Assembly (NCBI RefSeq): GCF_036013955.1
Contig: NZ_CP107903.1
Span: forward strand, 1,054,001-1,118,000
Direction of reading: 5' to 3'
DNA from: Streptomyces sp. NBC_00459
GTDB taxonomy: Bacteria; Actinomycetota; Actinomycetes; Streptomycetales; Streptomycetaceae
Length of the DNA: 64,000 bases
The translations under genes were made by a program, and so were the position numbers. Shown one piece after another: positions 45,218 to 53,498 of this stretch (its first letter is position 1; every line of letters starts with the position of its first letter). The notes under the pieces are model-generated. The model ran no database searches. It was not told the origin of the DNA and saw only the letters and a program-made list of their open reading frames with translations.

Positions 45218-45694
45218 GTGAAGCCTTTGAAGATCGTCACGGGTGACGCGACCAACCCCCAGGCCAAGGGCCCGAAGGTCATCGCCCATATCTGCAACGA
45301 CCTCGGCGGATGGGGGAAGGGATTCGTCCTCGCGCTCTCACGTCACTGGCCCGAACCGGAGCGCGAGTACCGCCGCTGGCACCGCGAGCGCGCAGGCAAC
45401 GACTTCGCCCTCGGAGCAGTACAGATGGTCCACGTCCGATCCGACATCTGGGTCGCGAACATGGTCGCGCAGCACGGGATGAAGGTGGGAAGCCACGGTC
45501 CGCCCATCCGGTACGACGCCGTCGAGCACTGCCTGCGCGCCGTCGCCGGGCACGCTCTCGCCAACAAGGCCTCTGTGCACATGCCCCGCATCGGCTGCGG
45601 CCTCGCCGGCGGCAAATGGGAACGCATCGAGCCGATCATCAGCTCCACCTTGAGTGCCCGCGACATCGACGCCACCGTCTACGACTACACCTGA
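45218..45694 (+). CDS. Macro-domain protein (ADP-ribose-binding or hydrolase)
   Basis: A 158-residue stand-alone macro domain starting with GTG. The binding loops are visible: ITGD-like IVTGDATNPQAKGP at the N-terminus, HICNDLGGWGKGFVLAL and PRIGCGLAGGKWERI in the C-terminal half. Such small macro proteins remove ADP-ribose from proteins or nucleic acids, or bind related metabolites. The longer frame from 45134 has no plausible ribosome site. No toxin gene (DarT) is adjacent, so a DarTG pair is not supported. Confidence 0.82.
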   Translation: MKPLKIVTGDATNPQAKGPKVIAHICNDLGGWGKGFVLALSRHWPEPEREYRRWHRERAGNDFALGAVQMVHVRSDIWVANMVAQHGMKVGSHGPPIRYDAVEHCLRAVAGHALANKASVHMPRIGCGLAGGKWERIEPIISSTLSARDIDATVYDYT

Positions 45695-45783
45695 GCCCGC
45701 CTCTGCCTGATCTCAGGACCGCAGGTCCACTCTGAACCTACGGGTGTTCGCAGCCGCCCTGGTTCCGACGCCGGGCAACGAAC

Positions 45784-45812
45784 GGGGCCCGTCCGGTGTA
45801 CGGACGGGCCCC
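45784..45812. terminator. Hairpin between the macro-domain gene and the tRNA gene
   Basis: A perfect 12-bp stem (GGGGCCCGTCCG with CGGACGGGCCCC) and a GTGTA loop. It lies 8 bases past the 3' end of the minus-strand tRNA and also after the plus-strand macro-domain gene, so it can serve both. Confidence 0.85.
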
Positions 45813-45820
45813 ATGTGTCG

Positions 45821-45890
45821 AGCGCCGGGCAGGCCTTGCACCTGCATTTCCCCGCAGGAAGCGGGGCGTCTTTCCTTGGACCACCAACGC
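45821..45890 (-). tRNA. Atypical tRNA-Gly, anticodon UCC
   Basis: Read on the minus strand, the 70 bases fold as a cloverleaf: a 7-bp acceptor stem GCGTTGG/CCGGCGC with two G-U pairs, a 3-bp D stem GTC/GAC with GG in the loop, an anticodon stem CCCCG/CGGGG with loop CTTCCTG (anticodon TCC), a 4-base variable region and a T stem GCAGG/CCTGC. CCA is not encoded. The T loop is TGCAAGG, with G in place of the invariant T at position 55, and position 37 is T where a purine is usual. A strong hairpin follows. The fold is convincing, but the loop changes mean it may not work as a normal elongator. Confidence 0.75.
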
Positions 45891-46158
45891 ACAGCCGGCT
45901 GCCCCGAGTTGAGGCGACCAGTTCAAGATCGAGTTTAGCGCATACGGCCAGCGCTCTGCCATCAGGAAGGCCCCTGTGCCGGCGCCGCTCGACGCGGGCC
46001 GGATTTATTCGGTTGCCGGTCCCCGTGTCCGCCCCTCACCATGGGCGAGACACCGGGAGCTGCCCGGTGCTCCACGAGAGGAGGCACGACCGTGACCACG
46101 ACTGTCCTCGGCCTGCCCGCAGACCGTATCCCTCTCGCCTCATGGAGCACCTCCAGCG

Positions 46159-47106
46159 ATGTCTCACGACAATCTTTCGCAGTACCCCCAGCACTCTCAG
46201 CACCCGGCCTTTCCTGACGCCTTCAGCACCGACGCCTACCACTACGTCCCACCCCGGGACGACCTGCGCGATGTCGACGACCGGTTCGTCTTCGACTTCC
46301 GTTCCTACGACGACCTCGAGGACGGCCAGCGCTGGTCGACCTGGCTCAGCGTCGAACCCCTCTGCCGGGGCCCCGAGCCGCTCCCGGACTGGGTGGTGAC
46401 CTCGCAGGGCGCGATCGACACCGAGCTCGGCATCCTCAAGACCGGTAAAGAGGCCGACGTCCACCTCGTCGAGCGCGCCGACCCGCTCGACCCCGCTACC
46501 GGTGTGGTCATGGCGGCCAAGCGGTACCGCTCTCCCGAGCACCGGAACTTCCACCGCGCGGCGTCCTACACCGAGGGCCGCTCGATGAAGCGTTCACGTG
46601 ACGAGCGGGCCATCAAGCGGAAGAGCACCTTCGGCCGGCAGGTCGCGGCCGGCGAGTGGGCGGTGTCCGAATGGGGTGCGCTGGTGCGGCTCTGGAATCT
46701 CGGGCTGCCGGTTCCCTACCCGGTCCAGATCGACGGCACCGAGATCCTGATGGAGTGGATCAGCGTCGTCGACGAGGACGGCACCGTCCAGACCGCGCCC
46801 CGGCTCGCCCAGACCCGGCCCTCACCCGAGCTGCTGGCGTCGTACTTCGAGCAGCTCACCGACGCGCTCGCGACGATGGTGCAGAACGGCGTCGTGCACG
46901 GCGACCTCTCGGCGTACAACATCCTGGCGGCGGGCGAGCGGCTGGTCGTCATCGACCTTCCGCAGATCGTCGACCTGGTCGGCAACCTCAACGGGATGAG
47001 CTTCCTGGAGCGGGACTGCGCCAACATCTGCGGCTGGTTCCGCTCGCGGGGCCTCAAGGTCGACGAGCACGCACTGTTCGCGGAGCTGATGGCGCACGCC
47101 TTCTGA
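46159..47106 (+). CDS. RIO-like atypical protein kinase
   Basis: A 315-residue cytoplasmic protein. It has the RIO features: GILKTGKEADVHLVERAD as the nucleotide loop, AAKRYRSPEHRNF with the ATP-binding lysine, WAVSEWGALVRLWNLGLPVP, the catalytic loop VVHGDLSAYNIL and the metal aspartate in LVVIDLPQIVD. The N-terminal 80 residues are Gln/His/Asp-rich and probably disordered. Archaeal and eukaryotic relatives act in ribosome maturation; the bacterial role is not established. The nearest upstream gene, on the other strand, is the tRNA-Gly. Confidence 0.87.
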   Translation: MSHDNLSQYPQHSQHPAFPDAFSTDAYHYVPPRDDLRDVDDRFVFDFRSYDDLEDGQRWSTWLSVEPLCRGPEPLPDWVVTSQGAIDTELGILKTGKEADVHLVERADPLDPATGVVMAAKRYRSPEHRNFHRAASYTEGRSMKRSRDERAIKRKSTFGRQVAAGEWAVSEWGALVRLWNLGLPVPYPVQIDGTEILMEWISVVDEDGTVQTAPRLAQTRPSPELLASYFEQLTDALATMVQNGVVHGDLSAYNILAAGERLVVIDLPQIVDLVGNLNGMSFLERDCANICGWFRSRGLKVDEHALFAELMAHAF

Positions 47107-47126
47107 ACGGGGAGGCCGGCGCCGGG

Positions 47127-47173
47127 GTCGATCCCGCCCGCCACCCGGTTGAGGGGTGGCGGGCGGGATCGAC
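47127..47173 (+). terminator. Strong hairpin after the RIO-like kinase
   Basis: A perfect 20-bp stem (47127-47146 with 47154-47173) around a seven-base loop, 20 bases past the stop. Confidence 0.85.
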
Positions 47174-47237
47174 CTGCGCGAGCGGGGCCGGTCAGCGAGC
47201 GCGAACGTGGCCAAGTACTGGGACTTCTGGGGCGAGT

Positions 47238-48371
47238 TCAGCGAGTCGAACGCTGGATCAGCTCGTACTGGGCGGAGGTTGACTCTCCGGTGATCAGTCC
47301 ATAGGTGCCGACGGACCAGAACTGTCCGGTGCGGCCGATGGGTGCGAGGGCCTCGATGTCGTACGCCTGGGTCCGGCCGCCGGGGACGGCGTCGCCCTCC
47401 ACGGAGGTCCAGATGCCGTCCCGCAGGCGCCAGTAGAGGGCGGTGCCCTCATAGCCGTAGGGGTCGCCCGAGACCCAGACGGTGCCCTTGCCGTCGCCGG
47501 TGATGGCACTGGCCCACAGTCCGTCGACCGGCCCGGTGACGTCGCGCCATGTGCGGCCGTTCCAGTGCAGCACCTTGGTCTGCTGCTGTTCGTCTTCGAC
47601 GTACGGGGTGAGAGCGGTGACCCAGGCGCTGCGGGCGGACTCCTGGTACACGGCCGAGACCGTGAGATCGCTGCCGGCCGGCGCGGTGTTGGTCCACGAA
47701 CGGCCGTCCCAGTGCAGGAGCACGGTACGGCCCGCCTCTCCGGCGTACGCGGACTGCCCGACCGCCCAGGCATCGTGGGCGGTCCGCGCTTCGATGGCGG
47801 TGATGAAGACGCCCTTGGGAAGAGGTGTGCTCTGCCAGACGCCGTGGGCGTAGGAGTTGATCGCGGTGTCGCTCACCAGCCAGGCTCTGCCGGGGACGGC
47901 GGCGAGCTTCGCGAAGCCGTAGCCCTTCTCCTCAGGCAGTGGCATCCGCGTCCACCGCGTGCCGTCGTAATGGCCCAGGGTCTCGCCGTCCTGGCCCCAG
48001 CCGTACGCCCAGACGTCGTGCGCGGACACCCCGTCCACGGCGTGCCACACACCGGGCTCCGGCACAGCGGGGGTGGACTGCTGCTGCCAGGTTCTGCCGT
48101 TCCAGCGCAGGATGACGCCATGGCTGACGCCTTCGACGTACTGGGCTCCCACCGCCCATGCGGCGTCCGGACCGACCGACGCGATGTCGATGAGCGCGGA
48201 GTTGTTCGAGAGCGTCCCCGCCAGGGAGGTGCGCCAGGCCGGGGCCCGGCCCGAGGTCGACGCGGTGGGAGCCGCGTCGTCCGCCGCCGAGACTGCGGCC
48301 GGGGCGACGGTCACGGTAGCTGTCGTGAGCGCCACGATGATCGCGGTCCTGAGGTACATGCCTGTCTTCAT
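47238..48371 (-). CDS. Secreted beta-propeller-like protein with WNGRTW repeats
   Basis: A 377-residue exported protein with a signal peptide ending AVSAAD. The body is made of repeated units of about 45 residues containing DxWAVG followed by LRWNGRTW, GHYDGTRW, LHWDGRSW or LHWNGRTW, as in the large families of repeat proteins predicted to form beta-propellers in Streptomyces. No catalytic residues are recognised. It may bind surface glycans or proteins. Its neighbours are not functionally related. Confidence 0.75.
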   Translation of the reverse strand: MKTGMYLRTAIIVALTTATVTVAPAAVSAADDAAPTASTSGRAPAWRTSLAGTLSNNSALIDIASVGPDAAWAVGAQYVEGVSHGVILRWNGRTWQQQSTPAVPEPGVWHAVDGVSAHDVWAYGWGQDGETLGHYDGTRWTRMPLPEEKGYGFAKLAAVPGRAWLVSDTAINSYAHGVWQSTPLPKGVFITAIEARTAHDAWAVGQSAYAGEAGRTVLLHWDGRSWTNTAPAGSDLTVSAVYQESARSAWVTALTPYVEDEQQQTKVLHWNGRTWRDVTGPVDGLWASAITGDGKGTVWVSGDPYGYEGTALYWRLRDGIWTSVEGDAVPGGRTQAYDIEALAPIGRTGQFWSVGTYGLITGESTSAQYELIQRSTR

Positions 48372-48592
48372 GACTGCTCCCCGTCGTCTACGGGTGGCTG
48401 GGTGGGTCCTGCACGTTCGCCCCCCGTAATTGCCTGCTCACTCATGAGACCGCCCGCCCCGCCGGATGGTTGTGCCGGCAGCAGCGCGGAGCACGGACGT
48501 CGGCCTGGAGGGGGTGTGGGCGCGGCGTCGTCCGAACCGATGTGATCAGCGCAGCACCCTGACTCCCCGGTAGGGGTCCTGACAAGTGCTGT

Positions 48593-50332
48593 TCAGGGCC
48601 TCGGCACGTTGCGCAGGTTGGCCCTGGCCAGGTCGAGCATCTTGCCCACTCCCCCGTCGAGTACCGTCCTGCCTGCCGCGAAGGCGAATCCCTTCACCTG
48701 TTCGCCGGAGATGTGCGGCGGGATCGACAGTGCGTTGGGGTCGGTGACCAGGTCCACCAGGCACGGCCCGTCGTACGCCAGCGCCTCCCGCAGGCCTTCA
48801 CGGATCCGGTCGGGCTTCTCGATACGGATCGAGTGGATCCCGACCCCCGCGGCGATGGCGGCGTAGTCCACCGGCTCGTGGTCGGTCTCGTAGTCGGGCA
48901 TGCCGTCGACCATCATCTCCAGCTTGACCATGCCGAGTGAGGAGTTGTTGAAGACGATCGTCTTCACCGGCAGGTCGTGCAGTTTGACGGTGAGCAACTC
49001 GCCCATGAGCATGCCGAGTCCACCGTCGCCCGACATCGAGATCACCTGTCGGCCGGGGTAGGCGAACTGGGCGCCGATGGCGTGCGGAAGGGCGTTGGCC
49101 ATGGTGCCGTGCAGGAACGAACCGATCACGCGGCGGCGGCCGTTGGGCGTGAGGTAACGGGCGGCCCAGACGTTGCACATGCCGGTGTCGACGGTGAACA
49201 CCGCGTCGTCGTCGGCGAGTTCGTCGAGGACCGATGCCGGATACTCGGGGTGGATCGGCACCTGGTGCTCGACGTCACGGGTGTAGGCGGAGACCACGTT
49301 CTCCAGGGACTTGGCATGCTGGCGCAGGGTCCGGTCCAGGTACGAGCGGTCGCCCTTCGCCTCGACCAGCGGCAGGGCCGCGCGCAGTGTCTCCCCCACG
49401 TCGCCGTGCACGCCCAGTTCCAGCGCGGTCCGGCGCCCGATCCGGCCCGCGTCGTGGTCGATCTGCACGGTGTGCGCCTGCGGCAGGAAGTCGTCGTACG
49501 GGAAGTCGGTGCCCAGGAGCACCACGAGGTCGGCCTCGTGCATCGCGTCGTAGCAGGCGCCGTAGCCGAGCAGCCCGCTCATGCCGACGTCGTACGGGTT
49601 GTCGTACTGGATCCACTCCTTGCCGCGCAGCGTGTGCCCGACCGGCGCATTCACCCGGCTCGCGAGTTCCATCACCTCGGCGTGCGCGTCCCGTACGCCG
49701 GCACCGCAGAAGAGCATCACCTTCTCCGCCGCGTCGAGCTTCGCCGCGAGGTCACGTACCTGCTCGGCCGGAGGTACGACACGGCCGTGGGTGGTGACGA
49801 AGCTGCTCGTTCCGGTGGGGTTGGTGGCGGGCGCATGCGACAGGTCGCCGGGCATGACGAGTACCGACACCCCCTGGTCGGACAGCGCGCGCTGTACGGC
49901 CATCCGCACCATCCGCGGCATCTGCGACGGCTGGCTCACCATCTCGCAGTACTGACTGCACTCGGTGAACAGCCGCTCCGGATGCGTCTCCTGGAAGAAC
50001 CCGGTGCCGATCTGCTTCGACGGGATGTGGGAGGCGATCGCGAGCACCGGGGCCCCGGAGCGGTTCGCGTCGTACAGCCCCTGGATCAGGTGGGTGTTGC
50101 CCGGACCGCAACTGCCCGCGCACACCGCGAGCCGCCCGGTCAGCTGTGCCTCGGCCGCGGCGGCCAATGCCGCCGCCTCCTCGTTGCGCACATGGACCCA
50201 CCCGATGCCGTCGGTACGCCGGATGGCGTCCACGACGGGATTGAGGCTGTCGCCGACGACGCCGTAGACGCGTTCCACCCCTGCTTGTCGCAGGACGTCG
50301 ATCAGCTGCTGTGCCACGGTCGGGTTGCGCAT
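48593..50332 (-). CDS. poxB: Thiamine-diphosphate pyruvate oxidase (pyruvate:quinone oxidoreductase type)
   Basis: A 579-residue flavoenzyme that oxidatively decarboxylates pyruvate to acetate and CO2, passing electrons to quinone. It has the cofactor-activating glutamate in VHVRNEEAAALAAAAEA, the central FAD-binding domain with VMLFCGAGVRDAH, and the C-terminal thiamine-diphosphate motif SGDGGLGMLMGELLTVKLHDLPVKTIVFNNSS. The last residues form a C-terminal tail like the membrane-contact segment of PoxB. The ATG at 50332 has AAGGAG upstream; the frame is open further but only as low-complexity sequence. It is divergent from the zinc importer. Confidence 0.88.
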   Translation of the reverse strand: MRNPTVAQQLIDVLRQAGVERVYGVVGDSLNPVVDAIRRTDGIGWVHVRNEEAAALAAAAEAQLTGRLAVCAGSCGPGNTHLIQGLYDANRSGAPVLAIASHIPSKQIGTGFFQETHPERLFTECSQYCEMVSQPSQMPRMVRMAVQRALSDQGVSVLVMPGDLSHAPATNPTGTSSFVTTHGRVVPPAEQVRDLAAKLDAAEKVMLFCGAGVRDAHAEVMELASRVNAPVGHTLRGKEWIQYDNPYDVGMSGLLGYGACYDAMHEADLVVLLGTDFPYDDFLPQAHTVQIDHDAGRIGRRTALELGVHGDVGETLRAALPLVEAKGDRSYLDRTLRQHAKSLENVVSAYTRDVEHQVPIHPEYPASVLDELADDDAVFTVDTGMCNVWAARYLTPNGRRRVIGSFLHGTMANALPHAIGAQFAYPGRQVISMSGDGGLGMLMGELLTVKLHDLPVKTIVFNNSSLGMVKLEMMVDGMPDYETDHEPVDYAAIAAGVGIHSIRIEKPDRIREGLREALAYDGPCLVDLVTDPNALSIPPHISGEQVKGFAFAAGRTVLDGGVGKMLDLARANLRNVPRP

Positions 50333-50519
50333 CGCAGGCTCCTTGAACGGGTTGCGAGTCAGGTCCGCCCTGATACCCCCGTCCCCACCGTCGCACACCG
50401 TCGCACACCGTCGCCCCGAGACATGATCGCCAGGGGCGACCCCGAAACGCGTCGCCGGGCACATCCACGGCCGACGGACCGGTCCACCTCGCCGGATCCG
50501 GGAGCAGCGCGTCAAGTAT

Positions 50520-50534
50520 TGGCAATGGTTTCCA
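50520..50534. promoter_or_regulatory. Zur-like box, distal copy
   Basis: TGGCAATGGTTTCCA matches the actinomycete Zur consensus TGAAAATCATTTTCA at 10 of 15 positions. It lies 90 bases upstream of the zinc-binding protein start. Confidence 0.4.
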
Positions 50535-50559
50535 TATAGAACGGAATCGGCCACGTTTT

Positions 50560-50574
50560 TGACATTCATTTCCA
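50560..50574. promoter_or_regulatory. Zur-like box, proximal copy
   Basis: TGACATTCATTTCCA matches the Zur consensus TGAAAATCATTTTCA at 12 of 15 positions and is 49 bases upstream of the zinc importer operon. Zur bound with zinc would repress transcription here. Confidence 0.6.
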
Positions 50575-50622
50575 TCTACTGTGGCGCACACACCCTTGCT
50601 GACCCCCTGTCGTGGAGGATCC

Positions 50623-51558
50623 ATGTCCCCGTCCCCGTCCCGGCGCCTCGCCCTGATCACCGGCGCCTCGCTGGCCCTCCTGGCGGGGTGCGGCAGCTCG
50701 TCGGACTCCGGCGGTGACGGAAGCGGTGCGCAGGAGCCGGTCGCATCGTCCAAGATCGCCGTGGTCGCGTCCACCAATGTGTACGGCGACATCGTCGAGC
50801 AGATAGGCGGCGCGAAGGTCGACGTCACGTCGATCATCAGCGACCCCGACCAGGACCCGCACTCCTACGAGGCCAACACCCAGAACCAGCTGGCGCTGTC
50901 CAAGGCGAAGGTCGTCGTCGAGAACGGCGGCGGCTACGACGACTTCGTCGACCGGATGCTGAAGAGCGGCGGCTCCTCCGCAGAGGTCATCAACGCCGTC
51001 AAGGTCTCCGGGAAGACCGCCCCGAAGGGCGGCGAGCTCAACGAACACGTCTGGTACGACTTCCCCACCGTCGCGAAGATCGCCGACCGTGTCGCCGCCG
51101 CGCTCGGCAAGGCGGACGCCGGTGACGCCGCACTCTTCAACAAGAACGCCGAGGCGTTCAAGGCGAAGCTCACGGTGCTGGAGACGAAGGAAGCCCGGAT
51201 CAAGAAGGAGCACGCCGGTGAGGGCATCGCGATCACCGAGCCCGTGCCGCTCTACCTGACCACCGCGAGCGGGCTGGTGAACAAGACGCCCGAGCAGTTC
51301 AGCGAGGCCATCGAGGAGGGCGACGATGTCTCCCCCCGGGTCCTTCAGGCCACGCTGGCGGTGTTCAGCGACAAGGAGGTCGAGGCTCTGGTCTACAACG
51401 AGCAGACCTCGGGTCCGCAGACCGAGAAGTCCAAGGCCGCGGCCAAGGCGGCCGGCATCCCCGTCGTACCCGTGACGGAGACGCTGCCGGCCGGCGAGAA
51501 CTACCTCGGCTGGATGACCTCCAACGTCGACGCGCTCGCGAGCGCGCTCGCCAAGTGA
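50623..51558 (+). CDS. Zinc/manganese ABC importer, metal-binding lipoprotein (ZnuA type)
   Basis: A 311-residue extracellular metal receptor. The signal peptide ends in a lipobox LLAGC. The cluster A-I metal-binding features include DPDQDPHSYE (first histidine), NEHVWYDFPTV (second histidine) and a late NEQTSGPQTEKSK with acidic residues. The usual His-rich loop of ZnuA is missing. A third histidine common in ZnuA is replaced by E in ITEPVPLYL, as in AztC-like or Mn-type proteins. Two Zur-like boxes upstream favour zinc. Its stop overlaps the ATPase start. Confidence 0.87.
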   Translation: MSPSPSRRLALITGASLALLAGCGSSSDSGGDGSGAQEPVASSKIAVVASTNVYGDIVEQIGGAKVDVTSIISDPDQDPHSYEANTQNQLALSKAKVVVENGGGYDDFVDRMLKSGGSSAEVINAVKVSGKTAPKGGELNEHVWYDFPTVAKIADRVAAALGKADAGDAALFNKNAEAFKAKLTVLETKEARIKKEHAGEGIAITEPVPLYLTTASGLVNKTPEQFSEAIEEGDDVSPRVLQATLAVFSDKEVEALVYNEQTSGPQTEKSKAAAKAAGIPVVPVTETLPAGENYLGWMTSNVDALASALAK

Positions 51559-52463
51559 GGCAGCCGGCCCCGGCCGCCGTACCCCGCGCCCGCCGGGGTG
51601 AGGGGCGGGCCGGGGGCAGCGGCTCCGGTGCGGTGGTCAGCCTGCGCGGCGCCGAACTGTCGTACGGCGCACGGGTGGTGTGGCAGGGCCTCGACCTGGA
51701 CGTTCGGCCGGGGGAGTTCCTGGCCGTGCTCGGGCCGAACGGTTCGGGCAAGACCAGTTTCGTACGGGCCCTGCTGGGCCGGCAGCCCCTGTCCGCCGGC
51801 ACCCTGACCGTCCTCGGCGGCCCTCCGCGCGAGGCCGGCCGGCACCTCGGGTACGTCCCTCAGCAGGCGGAGGTGTCCGCACAGGCGATGCTGCGCGCCC
51901 GCGATCTCGTGCGCTTCGGCATCGACGGGCACCGCTTCGGGCCCCGGCTGCGCACGGGCGCCGTCCGCCGCCGGGTCGACGAGATCCTCGCCTCCGTCGG
52001 AGCCTCGGCGTACGCCGACGTCCCCCTCGGCATGCTGTCCGGCGGCGAACGGCAACGCGTCCGTATCGGGCAGGCCCTGGCGACCGATCCGCGCATCCTG
52101 CTCTGCGACGAGCCGCTGCTCTCCCTCGACCTGAACCACCAGCGGGCCGTCACCGAACTCGTGGACGCCCGCCGCCGGTCCCACGGCACGTCCGTGGTCT
52201 TCGTGACCCACGAGATCAATCCGGTGCTCGGCCTGGTCGACCGTGTGCTGTACCTGGCTCCGGGCGGTCACCGGGTCGGGACACCGGAGGAGGTGCTGAC
52301 CTCGGAGTCCTTGTCGCAGCTGTACGGCACGCGGGTCGACGTCCTCCGTGTCCAGGGGCGGGTCGTGGTCGTCGGCGCCCCCGACGGACCGGCCGCGCCA
52401 CCCCATCACGCCCACGAGACCGCCCATGAGGCTGTCCTCCAGACCGAGAAAGTGCGCCCATGA
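51555..52463 (+). CDS. Zinc/manganese ABC importer ATPase (ZnuC type)
   Basis: A 302-residue cytoplasmic ATPase that begins with a GTG overlapping the lipoprotein stop. Walker A is GPNGSGKTS, the ABC signature is LSGGERQRVRIGQAL, Walker B is ILLCDEPLLSLD and the switch histidine is in VFVTHEINPV. The first ~30 residues are proline/arginine-rich and may not be part of the fold. The C-terminal tail has several histidines (APPHHAHETAHEA) and may bind metal. Its stop overlaps the permease start. Confidence 0.9.
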   Translation: MRQPAPAAVPRARRGEGRAGGSGSGAVVSLRGAELSYGARVVWQGLDLDVRPGEFLAVLGPNGSGKTSFVRALLGRQPLSAGTLTVLGGPPREAGRHLGYVPQQAEVSAQAMLRARDLVRFGIDGHRFGPRLRTGAVRRRVDEILASVGASAYADVPLGMLSGGERQRVRIGQALATDPRILLCDEPLLSLDLNHQRAVTELVDARRRSHGTSVVFVTHEINPVLGLVDRVLYLAPGGHRVGTPEEVLTSESLSQLYGTRVDVLRVQGRVVVVGAPDGPAAPPHHAHETAHEAVLQTEKVRP

Positions 52464-53341
52464 CGCTGGCCGAGGGGGTCTGGCACCAGATCTTCAGCTT
52501 CGAGAACTACGGCGAGCTCCTGGCGCTGGTCCGCAACTCCCTCATCGCGGGTGCCGCTCTCGGCCTCGTCGGCGGGCTGGCGGGGGTCTTCGTCACCATG
52601 CGCGACCTGCCCTTCGCGGTGCACGGCATCAGCGAGCTGTCCTTCGCGGGCGCGTCGGCGGCGCTGCTGCTGGGGGCGAACATCGTCGCCGGCTCGATCG
52701 TCGGATCGCTCCTCGCGGCCGGCGCGATCGGCCTGCTGGGCGCGCGGGCCCGCGACCGCAACTCGGCGATCGGCATCCTGATGCCGTTCGGTCTGGGCCT
52801 CGGCGTGCTCTTCCTCGCTCTCTACAAGGGTCGGGCGGCCAACAAGTTCGGCCTGCTCACCGGGCAGATCGTCGCCGTGGACACCCCGCAGATGACCTGG
52901 CTCCTGGGCACGTCCGCCCTGGTCCTGGTCGCCCTGGCCGTCATCTGGCGGCCGTTGACCTTCGCCAGCGCCGACCCTGATGTCGCCGCGGCCCGTGGCG
53001 TGCCGGTGCGCGGGCTGTCCTTCGCCTTCATGATCGTGCTCGGTCTCACCGTCGCCCTGTCGGTCCAGGTCGTCGGGGCTCTGCTGGTCCTGACCCTCGT
53101 CGTCACACCCGCCGCGGCCGCCGCCCGTGTCACCGCGTCCCCGGTACTGCTGCCGCTGCTCAGCGTGGTCTTCGCCGTGCTCTCCATCGAGGGCGGCATC
53201 CTGCTCGCCCTGGGCAGCTCCATCCCCATCAGCCCTTACGTCACGACGATCTCGTTCACGATCTACGCGCTGTGCCGCCTGGCCGGCACCTACCGCACCC
53301 GGCGGTGGGGAGTCAGGAGGACGGCGCCGCAGCCCGCCTGA
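52460..53341 (+). CDS. Zinc/manganese ABC importer permease (ZnuB type)
   Basis: A 293-residue inner-membrane protein of the ABC-3 family with about eight membrane segments. Typical features are the N-terminal ALVRNSLIAGAALGLVGGLAGVFVTMRDLPFAVHGISEL and the late VVGALLVLTLVVTPAAAAARVT. The ATG overlaps the ATPase stop, so the three genes are a single operon that imports zinc when it is scarce. Confidence 0.9.
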   Translation: MTLAEGVWHQIFSFENYGELLALVRNSLIAGAALGLVGGLAGVFVTMRDLPFAVHGISELSFAGASAALLLGANIVAGSIVGSLLAAGAIGLLGARARDRNSAIGILMPFGLGLGVLFLALYKGRAANKFGLLTGQIVAVDTPQMTWLLGTSALVLVALAVIWRPLTFASADPDVAAARGVPVRGLSFAFMIVLGLTVALSVQVVGALLVLTLVVTPAAAAARVTASPVLLPLLSVVFAVLSIEGGILLALGSSIPISPYVTTISFTIYALCRLAGTYRTRRWGVRRTAPQPA

Positions 53342-53498
53342 CACAGCCCCTTCCCACACCGGCCCGTCCCCGCACCACCTCTTGTCACTCACGGACGAAC
53401 CCCGGTCCCGCGGGACTCACCTCGCGCACACAGAAAGGTGATTGCCCCGGTCCTCTCCTCCGGCGCTGCCATATTCGGAAGCCACTTCGGAGGTGGCT

